Assembly: GCF_051106095.1 (NCBI RefSeq)
Contig: NC_135783.1
Span: 211,750,472-211,814,471 of the forward strand
Source: Pogona vitticeps
Lineage: Eukaryota; Chordata; Lepidosauria; Squamata; Agamidae
DNA: 64,000 nt
Direction of reading: 5' to 3'
This document shows, one piece after another, positions 1 to 9,643 of this stretch (position 1 is the stretch's first letter; each line of letters starts with the position of its first letter). The position numbers and the translations under genes were made by a program. The notes under the pieces are model-generated. The model saw nothing but the letters and a program-made list of their open reading frames with translations. It was not told where the DNA came from and did not search any database.

Positions 1-1263
1 GCCTTGGTGGGGTATATGTCCAGGATGGGATTTGCCTCAGAAATAATCACAGATTTGGGCACATCGTTTACATCAAAGCTCATGAAACGGTTATGGCAAA
101 TCTGTGGAATTAAACACAAGGAAACCACTGCCTATCACCCCGAAAGTAATGGGTTAACGAAGAAGTTCAATGGGACTCTGATGCGCATGATTAGGGCTTA
201 CTTGGCAGAGAATCCAAACAATTGGGACCAGAAGCTGCAATCCCTTTTGTTTGCTTATCGGTCAGTGCCCCAAGCCAGTACCGGGTTCAGTCCATTTGAA
301 CTTTTGTTTGGGAGAAGGGTGAAAGGTCCACTTGATTTAATCAAACAAAATTGGGAGCAGATCACCCAGGATGACCCACAAGACGTTGTGACATATATAG
401 ACTCTTTAATGAATGACCTGAAGAGAAACCTAGAGCTAGCAACAGAAAACCTGCAAGCTCAGAAGGTCAGAAAGAAAACTTGGTATGACCAGGAAGCCAG
501 GGAGAGGCACTTTAACCCAGGGGAGGGAGTGCTTTGGCCTAGGCCCTGCAAAGAGAGCAAGTGTCAGCTGGGTAGCCCAGAAATAAAATACTTGGGTCAC
601 ATAGTAGGGGGAGGAGTGATCAAACCCCTAGAGGCCAAGATAGAAGCCGTTCGTGATTGGCCCAGACCCAACACCAAGAAAAAAGTCAAATCATTTCTTG
701 GGTTGGTGGGCTACTACAGAAAGTTCATCCCGAGGTTTAGCGAGATAGCGACTCCGCTGACCGATCTGACGCGGAAGAAGACTGATGACCGCATCCCGTG
801 GACCAGCGACTGTGAGGAGGCGTTCCGGAGGCTGAAGGAGGCGCTCATCAATCATCCAGTGCTGCGTGCTCCAGACTTCGACCGGGAGTTCATCATCTAC
901 ACCGATGCGTCTAACAGCGGGGTAGGAGCAGTTCTTTGCCAGGAGGATGAAAATGGTGACCAGCATCCAGTGTCCTACCTGAGTAGGAAACTCCAGAAAG
1001 GTGAGAGACATTTGGCAACCGTGGAAAAGGAGTGCCTGGCCATAGTATACGCGATCCAGAAGGCCAAGCCTTACATCTGGGGAAGACATTTTGTTCTGTG
1101 CACTGACCACTCACCACTGCAGTGGTTAAAGACAATGAAAACCCACAATAGCAAACTTATGAGGTGGGCTTTAAACCTGCAAGATTATGACTTTGAAGTG
1201 AAGGTGGTCAGAGGGTCAATGAACTGTGTTGCTGACGCCTTGTCAAGAAGACCCGACGAGTGA
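1..1263 (+). CDS. Integrase/RNase H frame of the left-most array unit (cut by window edge)
   Basis: This is the last 420 or so codons of the long pol-type frame; its 5' part lies outside the window. It begins in the integrase core, with a TAYHPESNG motif typical of Ty3 integrases and the conserved FSPFELLFGRR segment near the end of the core. It then reads LGHIVGGG, FLGLVGYYRKFIPRFS and PLTDLT, the segment just before RNase H in Ty3-type pols. RNase H follows, with YTDASNSGVGAVL, the EKECLAIVYAI helix, TDHSPLQWL and a terminal ADALSR. It matches the corresponding part of the 3160-5316 copy except for one residue noticed (H versus Y). It is part of a broken element and no function is claimed. 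Confidence 0.85.
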   Translation, partial: ALVGYMSRMGFASEIITDLGTSFTSKLMKRLWQICGIKHKETTAYHPESNGLTKKFNGTLMRMIRAYLAENPNNWDQKLQSLLFAYRSVPQASTGFSPFELLFGRRVKGPLDLIKQNWEQITQDDPQDVVTYIDSLMNDLKRNLELATENLQAQKVRKKTWYDQEARERHFNPGEGVLWPRPCKESKCQLGSPEIKYLGHIVGGGVIKPLEAKIEAVRDWPRPNTKKKVKSFLGLVGYYRKFIPRFSEIATPLTDLTRKKTDDRIPWTSDCEEAFRRLKEALINHPVLRAPDFDREFIIYTDASNSGVGAVLCQEDENGDQHPVSYLSRKLQKGERHLATVEKECLAIVYAIQKAKPYIWGRHFVLCTDHSPLQWLKTMKTHNSKLMRWALNLQDYDFEVKVVRGSMNCVADALSRRPDE

Positions 1264-1537
1264 AGACGGCGAAGAAATATGGACTATGTATATTTTGGTG
1301 ACCAAAAGTTAATTGTACCTGTTTATTGATCAGTCTTGGTTTGTATTAATAAAGGTAACTTAATGTATTGTAAATATGAATGTTTAAATGCATAAATGAT
1401 ATGTTTAACCTAGAGTGTAAGTATGGGTTATGGTATTGTATGTTAATGTATAACTGTTATATGTTTTGATCCTGGTTGTTTTTTGGAGAAAAGCACTTTA
1501 GCTTTTCCCCTGCAAAACAACTTATAAAGAGGGGAGG
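1264..1537 (+). other. AT-rich 3' non-coding stretch and polypurine tract
   Basis: This AT-rich stretch lies between the end of the pol-type frame and the LTR. It ends with a purine run (AAAGAGGGGAGG, 1526-1537) directly abutting the LTR start TGTTACA, which is the expected plus-strand priming site of an LTR element. The same stretch recurs at 5317-5590 and 9370-9643. Confidence 0.75.
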
Positions 1538-2017
1538 TGTTACATACAGCACTGATGGTACCTGTCTGTCATGGGTTTGGAGGGAAAGTTCCATCCTATG
1601 GGGAGTGGAAGGCGGGACATCAGGGGGGAGGTGCTGTACTGTATATATATTTGGAGCTGGTGTGAAGAAGCAGGAGTGGGAGTCTGTGTGTCAGACTGAG
1701 TACAACTGTGTGTCAGTTAGTACATACCTGATAGGTTCAGGTTTCTTTATAGGTAGCCAGAACTGATAGGTTCAGGGTCTGTGCTTTACTTTAAAGTGTT
1801 CTGTGTGAACCAAACTGTTGTATGTATGATTGAGACTAAGCCACGTTACAGTATCTTATTTACTTGATCTTTTTATTTACCCTGTTTGTTATTTAAATAA
1901 ACCTTGTTCTTTGGTTTGTTAAAAATCCATTCCTGGTCTGTGTGACTTCTTATAGGGAATGGTTGGTGGCAGCTTAATTAAAGTGTGGTATACTCCAGTA
2001 GGTCTGGGGTTGTCACA
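1538..2017 (+). repeat. LTR, first complete copy (480 bp)
   Basis: The LTR starts TGTTACA after a polypurine tract and ends TGTCACA, giving short near-perfect inverted ends of TG...CA type. It carries a TATA-like GTATATATAT at about 1641-1650 and an AATAAA polyadenylation signal at 1896-1901, the usual order of U3 promoter and R/U5 signal. It recurs at 5591-6070 and, cut short, at 9644-10104. The end at 2017 is chosen because a primer-binding-site-like sequence follows within a few bases. Confidence 0.85.
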
Positions 2018-2456
2018 TTGATTGGTGTCCAGCGTGTGGGATACGACTGGTCCAGTTGTCCAGTGGTCCAGCAAAGCCTTGGCAAGTGTGCCCAGAGCAA
2101 GGGGGGTCTAGTCAGGGAAAATCTGAGAGCGCGTAGGTAATCTTCTAGGCTTACCTCACGGGGAGGTACGCTAGTGGAAGAACGTGCCACCTCAGATTGG
2201 GGACTAGATTAGGGAGCTCTGAGGCAACCTGTTTTGGCGGGAAAGGGCTGAGGCAAAGCTGTGTGAAGTAACAGTGATCTAGCCTGTCTGCTGAGAGGCC
2301 TAGCAGAGGGGGTGGATTCTGCCTGGCAACAGTTGCAAGTTAGTGCTGAAGGAACAGCAGCAATCTATAGAAGGCTGTTCCTGAGGCAAAAGGAAAAAAG
2401 TCGTCGCTTTATTTTGAGGCTTGACTTTTGAAGGCAGCCTGTTCTGGGGGGGGATT
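2018..2456 (+). other. Leader with probable primer-binding site
   Basis: Just inside the LTR, TGGTGTCCAGCGTGTGGGA (2023-2041) begins with TGG, as expected for pairing to a tRNA 3' CCA end. It loosely resembles sites used with leucine tRNAs, but the match is imperfect and the tRNA assignment is a guess. The rest is a non-coding leader up to the gag-like start. Confidence 0.55.
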
Positions 2457-2798
2457 ATGCCCTTGACTCGAAGCCAAATGGCAGAAATGGGGGAAGTAAG
2501 AGACCCACAGGTAGACCAAGGTTCTGAGGAGGAATTTGGCTCAGTGCAGGATGAGAACACGGGAGAACTGACCCCAGAACTCAGAAAAATGCTCCGAGCC
2601 CAACTGCGTGAACTGAGGGTGAGGGAACTGGCGTTTGAAAGGGAAGTGAAACAGAGACTGTTGGAAGTAGACAAAATGGTGTTTGAGCTGAAGAAGATGG
2701 AAATAATGAGTAGAAATAGGAATAACAATAATGGTGAAGCCCTCAGACATGAAACCACCAAGACCTCAGATTTTGGAGGGAAAACCAAAACCAGATGA
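2457..2798 (+). CDS. gag-like N-terminal frame (fossil)
   Basis: A short frame starting MPLTRSQMAEMGE; I chose this methionine because an acidic, charged stretch of the sort seen at the start of Gmr1-like gag proteins follows at once. It is acidic, then rich in Arg/Glu/Leu with a likely coiled coil (RELRVRELAFEREVKQRLLE). It has no membrane segment or signal peptide. It lies between the leader and the zinc-knuckle frame, where gag is expected, and is far shorter than a complete gag. Assignment rests mostly on position. Confidence 0.5.
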   Translation: MPLTRSQMAEMGEVRDPQVDQGSEEEFGSVQDENTGELTPELRKMLRAQLRELRVRELAFEREVKQRLLEVDKMVFELKKMEIMSRNRNNNNGEALRHETTKTSDFGGKTKTR

Positions 2799-3156
2799 GA
2801 AAGACTCCAAGTACAGCAGAAAATGTTATTTCTGTCAGGGAAAGGGCCATCTAATCTCAGAGTGTGAGAAATGGAAGCAGATAAAGGGAAATTTGCCTCA
2901 TGATTTGAGTGGAACCAAGCCAAAAGCTGTGTTCTGTGTCCAGAAAGAGCAAAGCTCCTTGCCATTGAGGGAGCCTGTTGCCATGGCTACTCAATCTGGA
3001 ACAGTTACATCTGCTGATCAGGCTGGGGAAAATGGTCCTCTTGTGGAGGTCAAGCGCTGCTTACTAGTGAGGACAGATTCGCAGTTGTTTGAGACCGCAG
3101 GGGTGGACGTAGGAATACTTGACCATCAGTATAGGGGGCTAAGGGATACTTGTTGA
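2731..3156 (+). CDS. gag C-terminal zinc-knuckle frame running into protease-like region (fossil)
   Basis: The key motif is a CCHC zinc knuckle, CYFCQGKGHLISEC (C-x2-C-x4-H-x4-C), the nucleic-acid-binding mark of retroelement gag nucleocapsids, at residues 33-46. A lysine-rich tract precedes it. The later part moves toward the protease-like region of pol. It sits directly upstream of the integrase/RNase H frame, matching a gag-to-pol layout. It is part of a broken element. Confidence 0.6.
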   Translation: MVKPSDMKPPRPQILEGKPKPDEKDSKYSRKCYFCQGKGHLISECEKWKQIKGNLPHDLSGTKPKAVFCVQKEQSSLPLREPVAMATQSGTVTSADQAGENGPLVEVKRCLLVRTDSQLFETAGVDVGILDHQYRGLRDTC

Positions 3157-3159
3157 CAG

Positions 3160-5316
3160 GTGACCCTGTGCCATCCAGACATTATTCCTAGGGAGTATAT
3201 AATCCCAAATGAGAGCCTAAAGGTGGCAGGGATTGAGGGACAGGTGATCTCACTGCCAGTAGCTGAGGTACCTGTGAGCTTTCAAGGCTGGAGGGGAGTG
3301 TGGCGGCTAGCGATTTCATCGACTCTGCCAGCAGCCGTGCTTGTGGGAAATGACCTGGCTGAACATGTGAAACGGGTGCTAGTGATTACACGCTCACAAG
3401 CTACCACGGGGACAGTTCAGGGGGGTACTGAAGGGCCCGAGGCGGAAGCAGATGAGGGTAGTTCCGAAGCTGTGGTGGAAACCTTAACCACAGACAGCAA
3501 ATTTGGCCAAGAGCAAAAGGCAGACGCCACTCTCCAAAAGTGTTTTGAACAGGTGACAGACACCCAGCTAACACCTGAAACCCCAGCGAGATTTCGTGAG
3601 AAAAAGGGAATTTTATATAGAGAGACCCTGAGGAATATCTCAAAAGGGGGAGATGGGATCAGAAGTCAGCTAGTGGTACCTGAAAAGTATCGCCCCATGA
3701 TCTTACAAAGGGGGCACTCTGACATGTTTGCTGCGCACTTAGGGGTGAACAAAACACAGCAGAGAATTACACAAAATTTTTACTGGCCTGAAATAGGGAA
3801 GCAGATCAAGGAGTTCTGTAAACAATGTGATGTGTGTCAGAGGCAGGGGAATAACCGTGACAGGACCAAAGCGAAGTTGTGCCCTTTGCCTGTGATTGAC
3901 ACCCCGTTCAAATGTATAGGAGTGGATATTGTGGGACCTTTGCCCAAGGCCACAAAGAGGGGGAACAGGTTCATTCTCACCATTGTGGACCATGCCACGA
4001 GGTACCCCGAAGCCATTCCCTTGACTAACATTGAAACTAACACAGTGGCAGATGCCTTGGTGGGGTATATGTCCAGGATGGGATTTGCCTCAGAAATAAT
4101 CACAGATTTGGGCACATCGTTTACATCAAAGCTCATGAAACGGTTATGGCAAATCTGTGGAATTAAACACAAGGAAACCACTGCCTATCACCCCGAAAGT
4201 AATGGGTTAACGAAGAAGTTCAATGGGACTCTGATGCGCATGATTAGGGCTTACTTGGCAGAGAATCCAAACAATTGGGACCAGAAGCTGCAATCCCTTT
4301 TGTTTGCTTATCGGTCAGTGCCCCAAGCCAGTACCGGGTTCAGTCCATTTGAACTTTTGTTTGGGAGAAGGGTGAAAGGTCCACTTGATTTAATCAAACA
4401 AAATTGGGAGCAGATCACCCAGGATGACCCACAAGACGTTGTGACATATATAGACTCTTTAATGAATGACCTGAAGAGAAACCTAGAGCTAGCAACAGAA
4501 AACCTGCAAGCTCAGAAGGTCAGAAAGAAAACTTGGTATGACCAGGAAGCCAGGGAGAGGCACTTTAACCCAGGGGAGGGAGTGCTTTGGCCTAGGCCCT
4601 GCAAAGAGAGCAAGTGTCAGCTGGGTAGCCCAGAAATAAAATACTTGGGTCACATAGTAGGGGGAGGAGTGATCAAACCCCTAGAGGCCAAGATAGAAGC
4701 CGTTCGTGATTGGCCCAGACCCAACACCAAGAAAAAAGTCAAATCATTTCTTGGGTTGGTGGGCTACTACAGAAAGTTCATCCCGAGGTTTAGCGAGATA
4801 GCGACTCCGCTGACCGATCTGACGCGGAAGAAGACTGATGACCGCATCCCGTGGACCAGCGACTGTGAGGAGGCGTTCCGGAGGCTGAAGGAGGCGCTCA
4901 TCAATTATCCAGTGCTGCGTGCTCCAGACTTCGACCGGGAGTTCATCATCTACACCGATGCGTCTAACAGCGGGGTAGGAGCAGTTCTTTGCCAGGAGGA
5001 TGAAAATGGTGACCAGCATCCAGTGTCCTACCTGAGTAGGAAACTCCAGAAAGGTGAGAGACATTTGGCAACCGTGGAAAAGGAGTGCCTGGCCATAGTA
5101 TACGCGATCCAGAAGGCCAAGCCTTACATCTGGGGAAGACATTTTGTTCTGTGCACTGACCACTCACCACTGCAGTGGTTAAAGACAATGAAAACCCACA
5201 ATAGCAAACTTATGAGGTGGGCTTTAAACCTGCAAGATTATGACTTTGAAGTGAAGGTGGTCAGAGGGTCAATGAACTGTGTTGCTGACGCCTTGTCAAG
5301 AAGACCCGACGAGTGA
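3160..5316 (+). CDS. pol-type frame: protease-like tail, integrase, RNase H (fossil)
   Basis: A 718-codon frame. Residues 1-75 (DIIPREYIIP, then PAAVLVGNDLA) resemble the end of a Ty3-type aspartic protease region. Around residues 180-230 is the integrase zinc-binding domain, with the HLGVNKTQQRI histidine region and a CDVCQR cysteine pair. The catalytic core follows (VDIVGPLPKA, ITDLGTSF, YHPESNG). From about residue 500 come LGHIVGGG and FLGLVGYYRKF, then RNase H (YTDASNSGVGA, EKECLAIVYAI, TDHSPLQWL, ADALSR). Integrase ahead of RNase H is the Gmr1-like order, the reverse of most Ty3/Gypsy elements. It is a fossil of an element that is not whole. An identical-looking copy lies one period downstream. 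Confidence 0.85.
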   Translation: MTLCHPDIIPREYIIPNESLKVAGIEGQVISLPVAEVPVSFQGWRGVWRLAISSTLPAAVLVGNDLAEHVKRVLVITRSQATTGTVQGGTEGPEAEADEGSSEAVVETLTTDSKFGQEQKADATLQKCFEQVTDTQLTPETPARFREKKGILYRETLRNISKGGDGIRSQLVVPEKYRPMILQRGHSDMFAAHLGVNKTQQRITQNFYWPEIGKQIKEFCKQCDVCQRQGNNRDRTKAKLCPLPVIDTPFKCIGVDIVGPLPKATKRGNRFILTIVDHATRYPEAIPLTNIETNTVADALVGYMSRMGFASEIITDLGTSFTSKLMKRLWQICGIKHKETTAYHPESNGLTKKFNGTLMRMIRAYLAENPNNWDQKLQSLLFAYRSVPQASTGFSPFELLFGRRVKGPLDLIKQNWEQITQDDPQDVVTYIDSLMNDLKRNLELATENLQAQKVRKKTWYDQEARERHFNPGEGVLWPRPCKESKCQLGSPEIKYLGHIVGGGVIKPLEAKIEAVRDWPRPNTKKKVKSFLGLVGYYRKFIPRFSEIATPLTDLTRKKTDDRIPWTSDCEEAFRRLKEALINYPVLRAPDFDREFIIYTDASNSGVGAVLCQEDENGDQHPVSYLSRKLQKGERHLATVEKECLAIVYAIQKAKPYIWGRHFVLCTDHSPLQWLKTMKTHNSKLMRWALNLQDYDFEVKVVRGSMNCVADALSRRPDE

Positions 5317-5590
5317 AGACGGCGAAGAAATATGGACTATGTATATTTTGGTGACCAAAAGTTAATTGTACCTGTTTATTGATCAGTCTTGGTTTGTATT
5401 AATAAAGGTAACTTAATGTATTGTAAATATGAATGTTTAAATGCATAAATGATATGTTTAACCTAGAGTGTAAGTATGGGTTATGGTATTGTATGTTAAT
5501 GTATAACTGTTATATGTTTTGATCCTGGTTGTTTTTTGGAGAAAAGCACTTTAGCTTTTCCCCTGCAAAACAACTTATAAAGAGGGGAGG
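5317..5590 (+). other. 3' non-coding stretch and polypurine tract, second copy
   Basis: Repeat of the 1264-1537 segment one period on. The purine run 5579-5590 abuts the shared LTR. Confidence 0.75.
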
Positions 5591-6070
5591 TGTTACATAC
5601 AGCACTGATGGTACCTGTCTGTCATGGGTTTGGAGGGAAAGTTCCATCCTATGGGGAGTGGAAGGCGGGACATCAGGGGGGAGGTGCTGTACTGTATATA
5701 TATTTGGAGCTGGTGTGAAGAAGCAGGAGTGGGAGTCTGTGTGTCAGACTGAGTACAACTGTGTGTCAGTTAGTACATACCTGATAGGTTCAGGTTTCTT
5801 TATAGGTAGCCAGAACTGATAGGTTCAGGGTCTGTGCTTTACTTTAAAGTGTTCTGTGTGAACCAAACTGTTGTATGTATGATTGAGACTAAGCCACGTT
5901 ACAGTATCTTATTTACTTGATCTTTTTATTTACCCTGTTTGTTATTTAAATAAACCTTGTTCTTTGGTTTGTTAAAAATCCATTCCTGGTCTGTGTGACT
6001 TCTTATAGGGAATGGTTGGTGGCAGCTTAATTAAAGTGTGGTATACTCCAGTAGGTCTGGGGTTGTCACA
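5591..6070 (+). repeat. LTR, second copy, shared by two units
   Basis: Matches the LTR at 1538-2017 throughout by eye, with a TATA-like run at 5694-5703 and AATAAA at 5949-5954. It serves as the 3' LTR of the unit on its left and the 5' LTR of the unit on its right, with no flanking target duplication between units. That suggests recombination between LTRs rather than separate insertions. Confidence 0.88.
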
Positions 6071-6509
6071 TTGATTGGTGTCCAGCGTGTGGGATACGAC
6101 TGGTCCAGTTGTCCAGTGGTCCAGCAAAGCCTTGGCAAGTGTGCCCAGAGCAAGGGGGGTCTAGTCAGGGAAAATCTGAGAGCGCGTAGGTAATCTTCTA
6201 GGCTTACCTCACGGGGAGGTACGCTAGTGGAAGAACGTGCCACCTCAGATTGGGGACTAGATTAGGGAGCTCTGAGGCAACCTGTTTTGGCGGGAAAGGG
6301 CTGAGGCAAAGCTGTGTGAAGTAACAGTGATCTAGCCTGTCTGCTGAGAGGCCTAGCAGAGGGGGTGGATTCTGCCTGGCAACAGTTGCAAGTTAGTGCT
6401 GAAGGAACAGCAGCAATCTATAGAAGGCTGTTCCTGAGGCAAAAGGAAAAAAGTCGTCGCTTTATTTTGAGGCTTGACTTTTGAAGGCAGCCTGTTCTGG
6501 GGGGGGATT
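6071..6509 (+). other. Leader with probable primer-binding site, second copy
   Basis: Repeat of the 2018-2456 leader. The primer-binding-site-like sequence is at 6076-6094. Confidence 0.55.
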
Positions 6510-6851
6510 ATGCCCTTGACTCGAAGCCAAATGGCAGAAATGGGGGAAGTAAGAGACCCACAGGTAGACCAAGGTTCTGAGGAGGAATTTGGCTCAGTGC
6601 AGGATGAGAACACGGGAGAACTGACCCCAGAACTCAGAAAAATGCTCCGAGCCCAACTGCGTGAACTGAGGGTGAGGGAACTGGCGTTTGAAAGGGAAGT
6701 GAAACAGAGACTGTTGGAAGTAGACAAAATGGTGTTTGAGCTGAAGAAGATGGAAATAATGAGTAGAAATAGGAATAACAATAATGGTGAAGCCCTCAGA
6801 CATGAAACCACCAAGACCTCAGATTTTGGAGGGAAAACCAAAACCAGATGA
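6510..6851 (+). CDS. gag-like N-terminal frame, second copy (fossil)
   Basis: Same protein as at 2457-2798, one 4053-bp period downstream: an acidic start MPLTRSQ followed by a probable coiled-coil stretch. No difference from the first copy was noticed. Confidence 0.5.
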   Translation: MPLTRSQMAEMGEVRDPQVDQGSEEEFGSVQDENTGELTPELRKMLRAQLRELRVRELAFEREVKQRLLEVDKMVFELKKMEIMSRNRNNNNGEALRHETTKTSDFGGKTKTR

Positions 6852-7209
6852 GAAAGACTCCAAGTACAGCAGAAAATGTTATTTCTGTCAGGGAAAGGGC
6901 CATCTAATCTCAGAGTGTGAGAAATGGAAGCAGATAAAGGGAAATTTGCCTCATGATTTGAGTGGAACCAAGCCAAAAGCTGTGTTCTGTGTCCAGAAAG
7001 AGCAAAGCTCCTTGCCATTGAGGGAGCCTGTTGCCATGGCTACTCAATCTGGAACAGTTACATCTGCTGATCAGGCTGGGGAAAATGGTCCTCTTGTGGA
7101 GGTCAAGCGCTGCTTACTAGTGAGGACAGATTCGCAGTTGTTTGAGACCGCAGGGGTGGACGTAGGAATACTTGACCATCAGTATAGGGGGCTAAGGGAT
7201 ACTTGTTGA
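6784..7209 (+). CDS. zinc-knuckle frame, second copy (fossil)
   Basis: Same protein as at 2731-3156, with the CCHC zinc knuckle CYFCQGKGHLISEC. It keeps the same spacing to the frame on either side. Confidence 0.6.
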   Translation: MVKPSDMKPPRPQILEGKPKPDEKDSKYSRKCYFCQGKGHLISECEKWKQIKGNLPHDLSGTKPKAVFCVQKEQSSLPLREPVAMATQSGTVTSADQAGENGPLVEVKRCLLVRTDSQLFETAGVDVGILDHQYRGLRDTC

Positions 7210-7212
7210 CAG

Positions 7213-9369
7213 GTGACCCTGTGCCATCCAGACATTATTCCTAGGGAGTATATAATCCCAAATGAGAGCCTAAAGGTGGCAGGGATTGAGGGACAGGTGA
7301 TCTCACTGCCAGTAGCTGAGGTACCTGTGAGCTTTCAAGGCTGGAGGGGAGTGTGGCGGCTAGCGATTTCATCGACTCTGCCAGCAGCCGTGCTTGTGGG
7401 AAATGACCTGGCTGAACATGTGAAACGGGTGCTAGTGATTACACGCTCACAAGCTACCACGGGGACAGTTCAGGGGGGTACTGAAGGGCCCGAGGCGGAA
7501 GCAGATGAGGGTAGTTCCGAAGCTGTGGTGGAAACCTTAACCACAGACAGCAAATTTGGCCAAGAGCAAAAGGCAGACGCCACTCTCCAAAAGTGTTTTG
7601 AACAGGTGACAGACACCCAGCTAACACCTGAAACCCCAGCGAGATTTCGTGAGAAAAAGGGAATTTTATATAGAGAGACCCTGAGGAATATCTCAAAAGG
7701 GGGAGATGGGATCAGAAGTCAGCTAGTGGTACCTGAAAAGTATCGCCCCATGATCTTACAAAGGGGGCACTCTGACATGTTTGCTGCGCACTTAGGGGTG
7801 AACAAAACACAGCAGAGAATTACACAAAATTTTTACTGGCCTGAAATAGGGAAGCAGATCAAGGAGTTCTGTAAACAATGTGATGTGTGTCAGAGGCAGG
7901 GGAATAACCGTGACAGGACCAAAGCGAAGTTGTGCCCTTTGCCTGTGATTGACACCCCGTTCAAATGTATAGGAGTGGATATTGTGGGACCTTTGCCCAA
8001 GGCCACAAAGAGGGGGAACAGGTTCATTCTCACCATTGTGGACCATGCCACGAGGTACCCCGAAGCCATTCCCTTGACTAACATTGAAACTAACACAGTG
8101 GCAGATGCCTTGGTGGGGTATATGTCCAGGATGGGATTTGCCTCAGAAATAATCACAGATTTGGGCACATCGTTTACATCAAAGCTCATGAAACGGTTAT
8201 GGCAAATCTGTGGAATTAAACACAAGGAAACCACTGCCTATCACCCCGAAAGTAATGGGTTAACGAAGAAGTTCAATGGGACTCTGATGCGCATGATTAG
8301 GGCTTACTTGGCAGAGAATCCAAACAATTGGGACCAGAAGCTGCAATCCCTTTTGTTTGCTTATCGGTCAGTGCCCCAAGCCAGTACCGGGTTCAGTCCA
8401 TTTGAACTTTTGTTTGGGAGAAGGGTGAAAGGTCCACTTGATTTAATCAAACAAAATTGGGAGCAGATCACCCAGGATGACCCACAAGACGTTGTGACAT
8501 ATATAGACTCTTTAATGAATGACCTGAAGAGAAACCTAGAGCTAGCAACAGAAAACCTGCAAGCTCAGAAGGTCAGAAAGAAAACTTGGTATGACCAGGA
8601 AGCCAGGGAGAGGCACTTTAACCCAGGGGAGGGAGTGCTTTGGCCTAGGCCCTGCAAAGAGAGCAAGTGTCAGCTGGGTAGCCCAGAAATAAAATACTTG
8701 GGTCACATAGTAGGGGGAGGAGTGATCAAACCCCTAGAGGCCAAGATAGAAGCCGTTCGTGATTGGCCCAGACCCAACACCAAGAAAAAAGTCAAATCAT
8801 TTCTTGGGTTGGTGGGCTACTACAGAAAGTTCATCCCGAGGTTTAGCGAGATAGCGACTCCGCTGACCGATCTGACGCGGAAGAAGACTGATGACCGCAT
8901 CCCGTGGACCAGCGACTGTGAGGAGGCGTTCCGGAGGCTGAAGGAGGCGCTCATCAATTATCCAGTGCTGCGTGCTCCAGACTTCGACCGGGAGTTCATC
9001 ATCTACACCGATGCGTCTAACAGCGGGGTAGGAGCAGTTCTTTGCCAGGAGGATGAAAATGGTGACCAGCATCCAGTGTCCTACCTGAGTAGGAAACTCC
9101 AGAAAGGTGAGAGACATTTGGCAACCGTGGAAAAGGAGTGCCTGGCCATAGTATACGCGATCCAGAAGGCCAAGCCTTACATCTGGGGAAGACATTTTGT
9201 TCTGTGCACTGACCACTCACCACTGCAGTGGTTAAAGACAATGAAAACCCACAATAGCAAACTTATGAGGTGGGCTTTAAACCTGCAAGATTATGACTTT
9301 GAAGTGAAGGTGGTCAGAGGGTCAATGAACTGTGTTGCTGACGCCTTGTCAAGAAGACCCGACGAGTGA
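7213..9369 (+). CDS. pol-type frame, second complete copy (fossil)
   Basis: Same 718-residue protein as at 3160-5316: protease-like tail, integrase zinc-binding domain and core, then RNase H with YTDASNSG and ADALSR. No amino-acid difference between these two copies was found when the translations were compared. That supports a very recent duplication, homogenisation by recombination, or an assembly effect. Confidence 0.85.
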   Translation: MTLCHPDIIPREYIIPNESLKVAGIEGQVISLPVAEVPVSFQGWRGVWRLAISSTLPAAVLVGNDLAEHVKRVLVITRSQATTGTVQGGTEGPEAEADEGSSEAVVETLTTDSKFGQEQKADATLQKCFEQVTDTQLTPETPARFREKKGILYRETLRNISKGGDGIRSQLVVPEKYRPMILQRGHSDMFAAHLGVNKTQQRITQNFYWPEIGKQIKEFCKQCDVCQRQGNNRDRTKAKLCPLPVIDTPFKCIGVDIVGPLPKATKRGNRFILTIVDHATRYPEAIPLTNIETNTVADALVGYMSRMGFASEIITDLGTSFTSKLMKRLWQICGIKHKETTAYHPESNGLTKKFNGTLMRMIRAYLAENPNNWDQKLQSLLFAYRSVPQASTGFSPFELLFGRRVKGPLDLIKQNWEQITQDDPQDVVTYIDSLMNDLKRNLELATENLQAQKVRKKTWYDQEARERHFNPGEGVLWPRPCKESKCQLGSPEIKYLGHIVGGGVIKPLEAKIEAVRDWPRPNTKKKVKSFLGLVGYYRKFIPRFSEIATPLTDLTRKKTDDRIPWTSDCEEAFRRLKEALINYPVLRAPDFDREFIIYTDASNSGVGAVLCQEDENGDQHPVSYLSRKLQKGERHLATVEKECLAIVYAIQKAKPYIWGRHFVLCTDHSPLQWLKTMKTHNSKLMRWALNLQDYDFEVKVVRGSMNCVADALSRRPDE

Positions 9370-9643
9370 AGACGGCGAAGAAATATGGACTATGTATATT
9401 TTGGTGACCAAAAGTTAATTGTACCTGTTTATTGATCAGTCTTGGTTTGTATTAATAAAGGTAACTTAATGTATTGTAAATATGAATGTTTAAATGCATA
9501 AATGATATGTTTAACCTAGAGTGTAAGTATGGGTTATGGTATTGTATGTTAATGTATAACTGTTATATGTTTTGATCCTGGTTGTTTTTTGGAGAAAAGC
9601 ACTTTAGCTTTTCCCCTGCAAAACAACTTATAAAGAGGGGAGG
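9370..9643 (+). other. 3' non-coding stretch and polypurine tract, third copy
   Basis: Repeat of 1264-1537. The purine run 9632-9643 abuts the last LTR. Confidence 0.75.

Noticed and set aside
691-1135. Antisense frames opposite the integrase/RNase H frame
   Set aside because: They recur at every unit only because they shadow the sense frame; no motif of their own.
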